A DNA stretch of 64,000 nt, from positions 154,020 to 218,019 of the forward strand of contig CAJJDO010000052.1 of NCBI GenBank assembly GCA_905183005.1, written 5' to 3'. The notes beneath the pieces were generated by a model. It was not told the DNA's origin. It searched no databases and saw only the letters and a list, made by a program, of their open reading frames with translations. This DNA comes from Paramecium pentaurelia (Eukaryota > Ciliophora > Oligohymenophorea > Peniculida > Parameciidae). A program made the position numbers and the translations under genes. This document shows positions 61,590-64,000 of this stretch, piece by piece; positions within the stretch are counted from its first letter, which is position 1; each line of letters opens with the position of its first letter.

Positions 61590-62671
61590 ATGTTAAAAAA
61601 TGATTCAGATAATTTAAGTGCTCAAAGCAAATAAAGAATATTAGTTGAGAATTCATAATAAACAGATAAATTAGATATTAAGGAATTTGATGTATAATAA
61701 GAAGTATAATAATTTTGTATGTAGGTTGTTGAAATTCAGGCTAACTCAAATTCTAAAGAGAATTCCATTACTTATGATGAATTGAAAACTAAATGCCAAA
61801 AGTTGGAATTAGACTTAAAAAATGCAAAATAAAATGATCAAAAATTAATAAGTATTATTATTCTCTTTAATTAATAGAAAAGATTAAAATATTAGAAGAA
61901 TAAGAAACAAATCATTTAAAATTTTTAGCTGAGAATTGTATAAAATAATTAAAATTTAGTTGATAAAATTTAGTAATTAGAATCTGAATTATAAAAATAA
62001 TAAGAATAGATTCTGTCTTAAGAATTGATAATAAAAGGAAAGCAAGAATAAATAAATAAATATGAAATCAAAAATACATAATTAAGATCACAACTTTAAG
62101 AATATAATTAACTTTAAAAAAAGAGAATTAAATAATTTTAAGATTCTTATGAAATTAATTAAAATTCATAACATAATAATTGTAGATTTCAATCAATGAA
62201 ATAAAATAACTAAAGATAAGATTTAATACTAATTGAAAAGTTAAGTAAATATTTATTCATTAATTATTAGAAATAAAAGATAATTTAATTCTATATTTAC
62301 AAAATTAATTAGCTGAGCTTTAAGTTTCTAAAATCTTAGAAAATTAAGAAAAATTAAATTAAATTAATTTAAATCCAGATATACATGAATAAAAAATTGC
62401 AAAAAGTAATAGTCATAAAAATCTAATTACTTAAACTTCTGAAAAGTCATTAATTCAATCTTAGATTTTAACAAATCAAGCATTACCTCCTAAAGCTGAT
62501 TAGAGATTAGTTTAATCTTAATACAACTAATAAAAGTCCTCTTTTGATGCTTCAATCAATTTCAAAAATTAAGAAGACTTTCAGGGTAATAATAAATCAT
62601 TACTTAATTTGAATGAATCAATCACACATAGCATTAATGAAGATTACCAAAGTAGCAATCGTGATTATTGA
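61590..62671 (+). CDS. Gln-rich coiled-coil protein
   Basis: 335 residues with introns of 26, 22 and 26 nt (336 codons after removal). An acidic, Gln-rich N-terminus precedes a long coiled coil: YDELKTKCQKLELDLKNAK, KIQQLESELQKQQEQILSQ, KYEIKNTQLRSQLQEYNQL, then a Ser/Asn-rich tail (LIQSQILTNQALPPKAD, NESITHSINEDYQSSNRDY). More than a fifth of the residues are Gln written as TAA or TAG. No known domain; a structural or scaffold role is likely. Intact. Confidence 0.75.
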
Positions 62672-63183
62672 TTAATATATTATCTTAAATATATATATAT
62701 ATAAGATATTCACATTTTTTATTTTTATAAGAATATATATTAATATACTAAATAAAAATACTTATAAATTTTAGCAATTTTCATTTTTTAATTATCAAAT
62801 TTATAATCTTTAATAGTTTTCAATTCATAATCTAATTGTTTGATATGGAATATCTCATTTGATATGTATTTTTATTCATATTTACACTTTCGTAATAAAA
62901 TGATAAACATATTCCTATTAATTGTTAATAATATTGTCTTTTAAAGTTTATTAGTCCTATTCAATCCAAAATATATCTACAATTCTACTAACATAATTAT
63001 ATTCATAAGAATCATCATAAAAAGTAAGTTTGCTGTAATTATTCAATTATTTGAATCTGTAATTAAAAATAATAAGAAATTAAAAATTACTAACCTTGAT
63101 ATTTTTAAAGACAGCAAAGATTTAAGGTTTTAAATTGGGATACAAAATTTAATTGATAATTATATATTATTAAGTAATATATT
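62672..63183. other. Intergenic AT-rich stretch
   Basis: No gene seen; contains the promoter of the next gene. Confidence 0.45.
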
Positions 63184-63960
63184 ATGGGTAATGGCTGTTC
63201 TGGCTAAAAAGAAATGACTGAAAGATCTTATTCCTTAAGACAACCTTCAATAACTTTAACTAAATTAACAGAGTAAGAGAAGATGATCACCCTTATTCCT
63301 GTTAGTTAATTAACCTAAATAGATTTACCAAATGCATTACTACCTTCTCCATCAAGACAGAGTATCTCTTTTGAATCTTTAATGACTTCTAAAGTGAGAG
63401 TACCTTCAGAAGAGAGCTAGTTTCAGAATCAATTTACTTACACTCAAGAAGTTAAGTTAATAAAAAGAAAAAGTGATTAACCACCTCGTCCCTAAATTTA
63501 AGTACATAAAAAAGAACATAAAAAAAAAGAAGTATATGAAATAATACCAAAATATCATTCTTCAAGTCCAAAAAAAAAAAAAAACTAAAAGTCAACATCA
63601 CCATTAGAAAACCTTTAATTTTAATATTAAGACAATAAAAAAACTAATAAAAGCAAAAGAAAAAAATCATCAACGAGTTAATAGAAAATAAAATAAATAA
63701 ATGAAATTGAAATAATTTAAAGAAGAAAATATTCTGATCTTCCACCTAAAACAGAAAAAACTTTAGTGAAAAGAAAGATTAGTAATTCGATTGATGATCA
63801 TAATTTTATTATCGGAACAGAATGTATTTCAAAAGTGAAATCTTTTACTCCAAGTCCAATTTTAAAAAGAAGAGATTCTGATATAGAGACTAATTCTTTT
63901 TAAAAAAAGATGGTGAGATTCAAAGATGTAAATTATAGAAGACCAGGTTATATTAATTGA
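63184..63960 (+). CDS. Basic protein with N-terminal lipidation motif
   Basis: An intronless 258-residue ORF from ATG to TGA. The N-terminus MGNGCSGQKEMTERS has Gly2 with Ser6 (MGxxxS) and Cys5, the usual signature for N-myristoylation plus palmitoylation, so membrane anchoring is likely. The rest is strongly basic and probably disordered: KLIKRKSDQPPRPQIQVHKK, KYHSSSPKKKKNQKS, KTNKSKRKKSSTSQ, SKVKSFTPSPILKRRDSD and a closing MVRFKDVNYRRPGYIN. Several SP/TP sites could be phosphorylated. No known domain. It may be a membrane-attached scaffold or signalling adaptor. Confidence 0.78.
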
Positions 63961-64000
63961 TCTTATAAGTATTTTCTTTGATAATATATAATAATTATTA

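Noticed and set aside
1..64000. tRNA, rRNA and CRISPR arrays
   Set aside because: No cloverleaf with T-loop consensus, no rRNA conserved blocks and no regularly spaced repeats were found by eye.

Overview
Organism and code. The window is very AT-rich ciliate DNA. Every convincing gene uses TAA and TAG as sense (glutamine) codons and ends only at TGA, so ordinary standard-code ORF calling fails on it. The genes carry many tiny GT..AG introns, about 19 to 36 nt and usually 22 to 31. Code, intron size and protein families (B-box-like/WD40, degenerate MORN-like repeats, H-type lectins, a channel-linked adenylyl cyclase, a Cys-rich surface protein relic) all point to Paramecium. Which species I cannot say. 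Intact genes show no clear TA-bounded insertions, so the sequence reads as somatic (macronuclear) or macronucleus-destined DNA. Exon choices were made by eye. For most genes, subtracting the proposed introns gives an exact multiple of three, and two lectin paralogues independently give the same 423 codons. || Layout. Bases 1-20500 are gene-poor: one WD40 gene (846-2212), one multi-intron MORN-like gene (5263-7293, minus) and many decayed remnants, including an integrase-like scrap at the left edge, a clear B-box/TPR pseudogene at 11.3-12.4 kb and a second MORN-like relic. A 171-base N gap lies at 13940-14110. From 20.5 to 36 kb genes are denser: a protease homologue with a replaced catalytic serine, a frameshifted vWA gene, a CAMK-like kinase, TLDc and PHD proteins, a membrane RING protein and H-type lectin 1. 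Bases 36.3-41 kb hold a decayed minus-strand gene of unknown identity, expanded by assembly duplication. From 41.6 to 64 kb the DNA is compact: two related helix-turn-helix proteins, several coiled-coil proteins, a BAH-PHD protein, H-type lectin 2, a TPR co-chaperone-like protein, a 973-residue ion-channel/adenylyl cyclase and a basic protein with a lipidation-type N-terminus. || Assembly. Three blocks (1654, 1291 and 1242 bp) are repeated directly across single-N gaps at 17850, 37666 and 39711. They are identical apart from one base noticed, so they are almost surely unmerged contig ends, and the true locus is about 4.2 kb shorter. || Working together. There is no operon logic. Neighbours are convergent or co-oriented, often with under 300 bp between them. 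Shared themes are chromatin reading (PHD, BAH-PHD), cAMP signalling (cyclase), secreted lectins and cytoskeletal or ciliary-type coiled coils.
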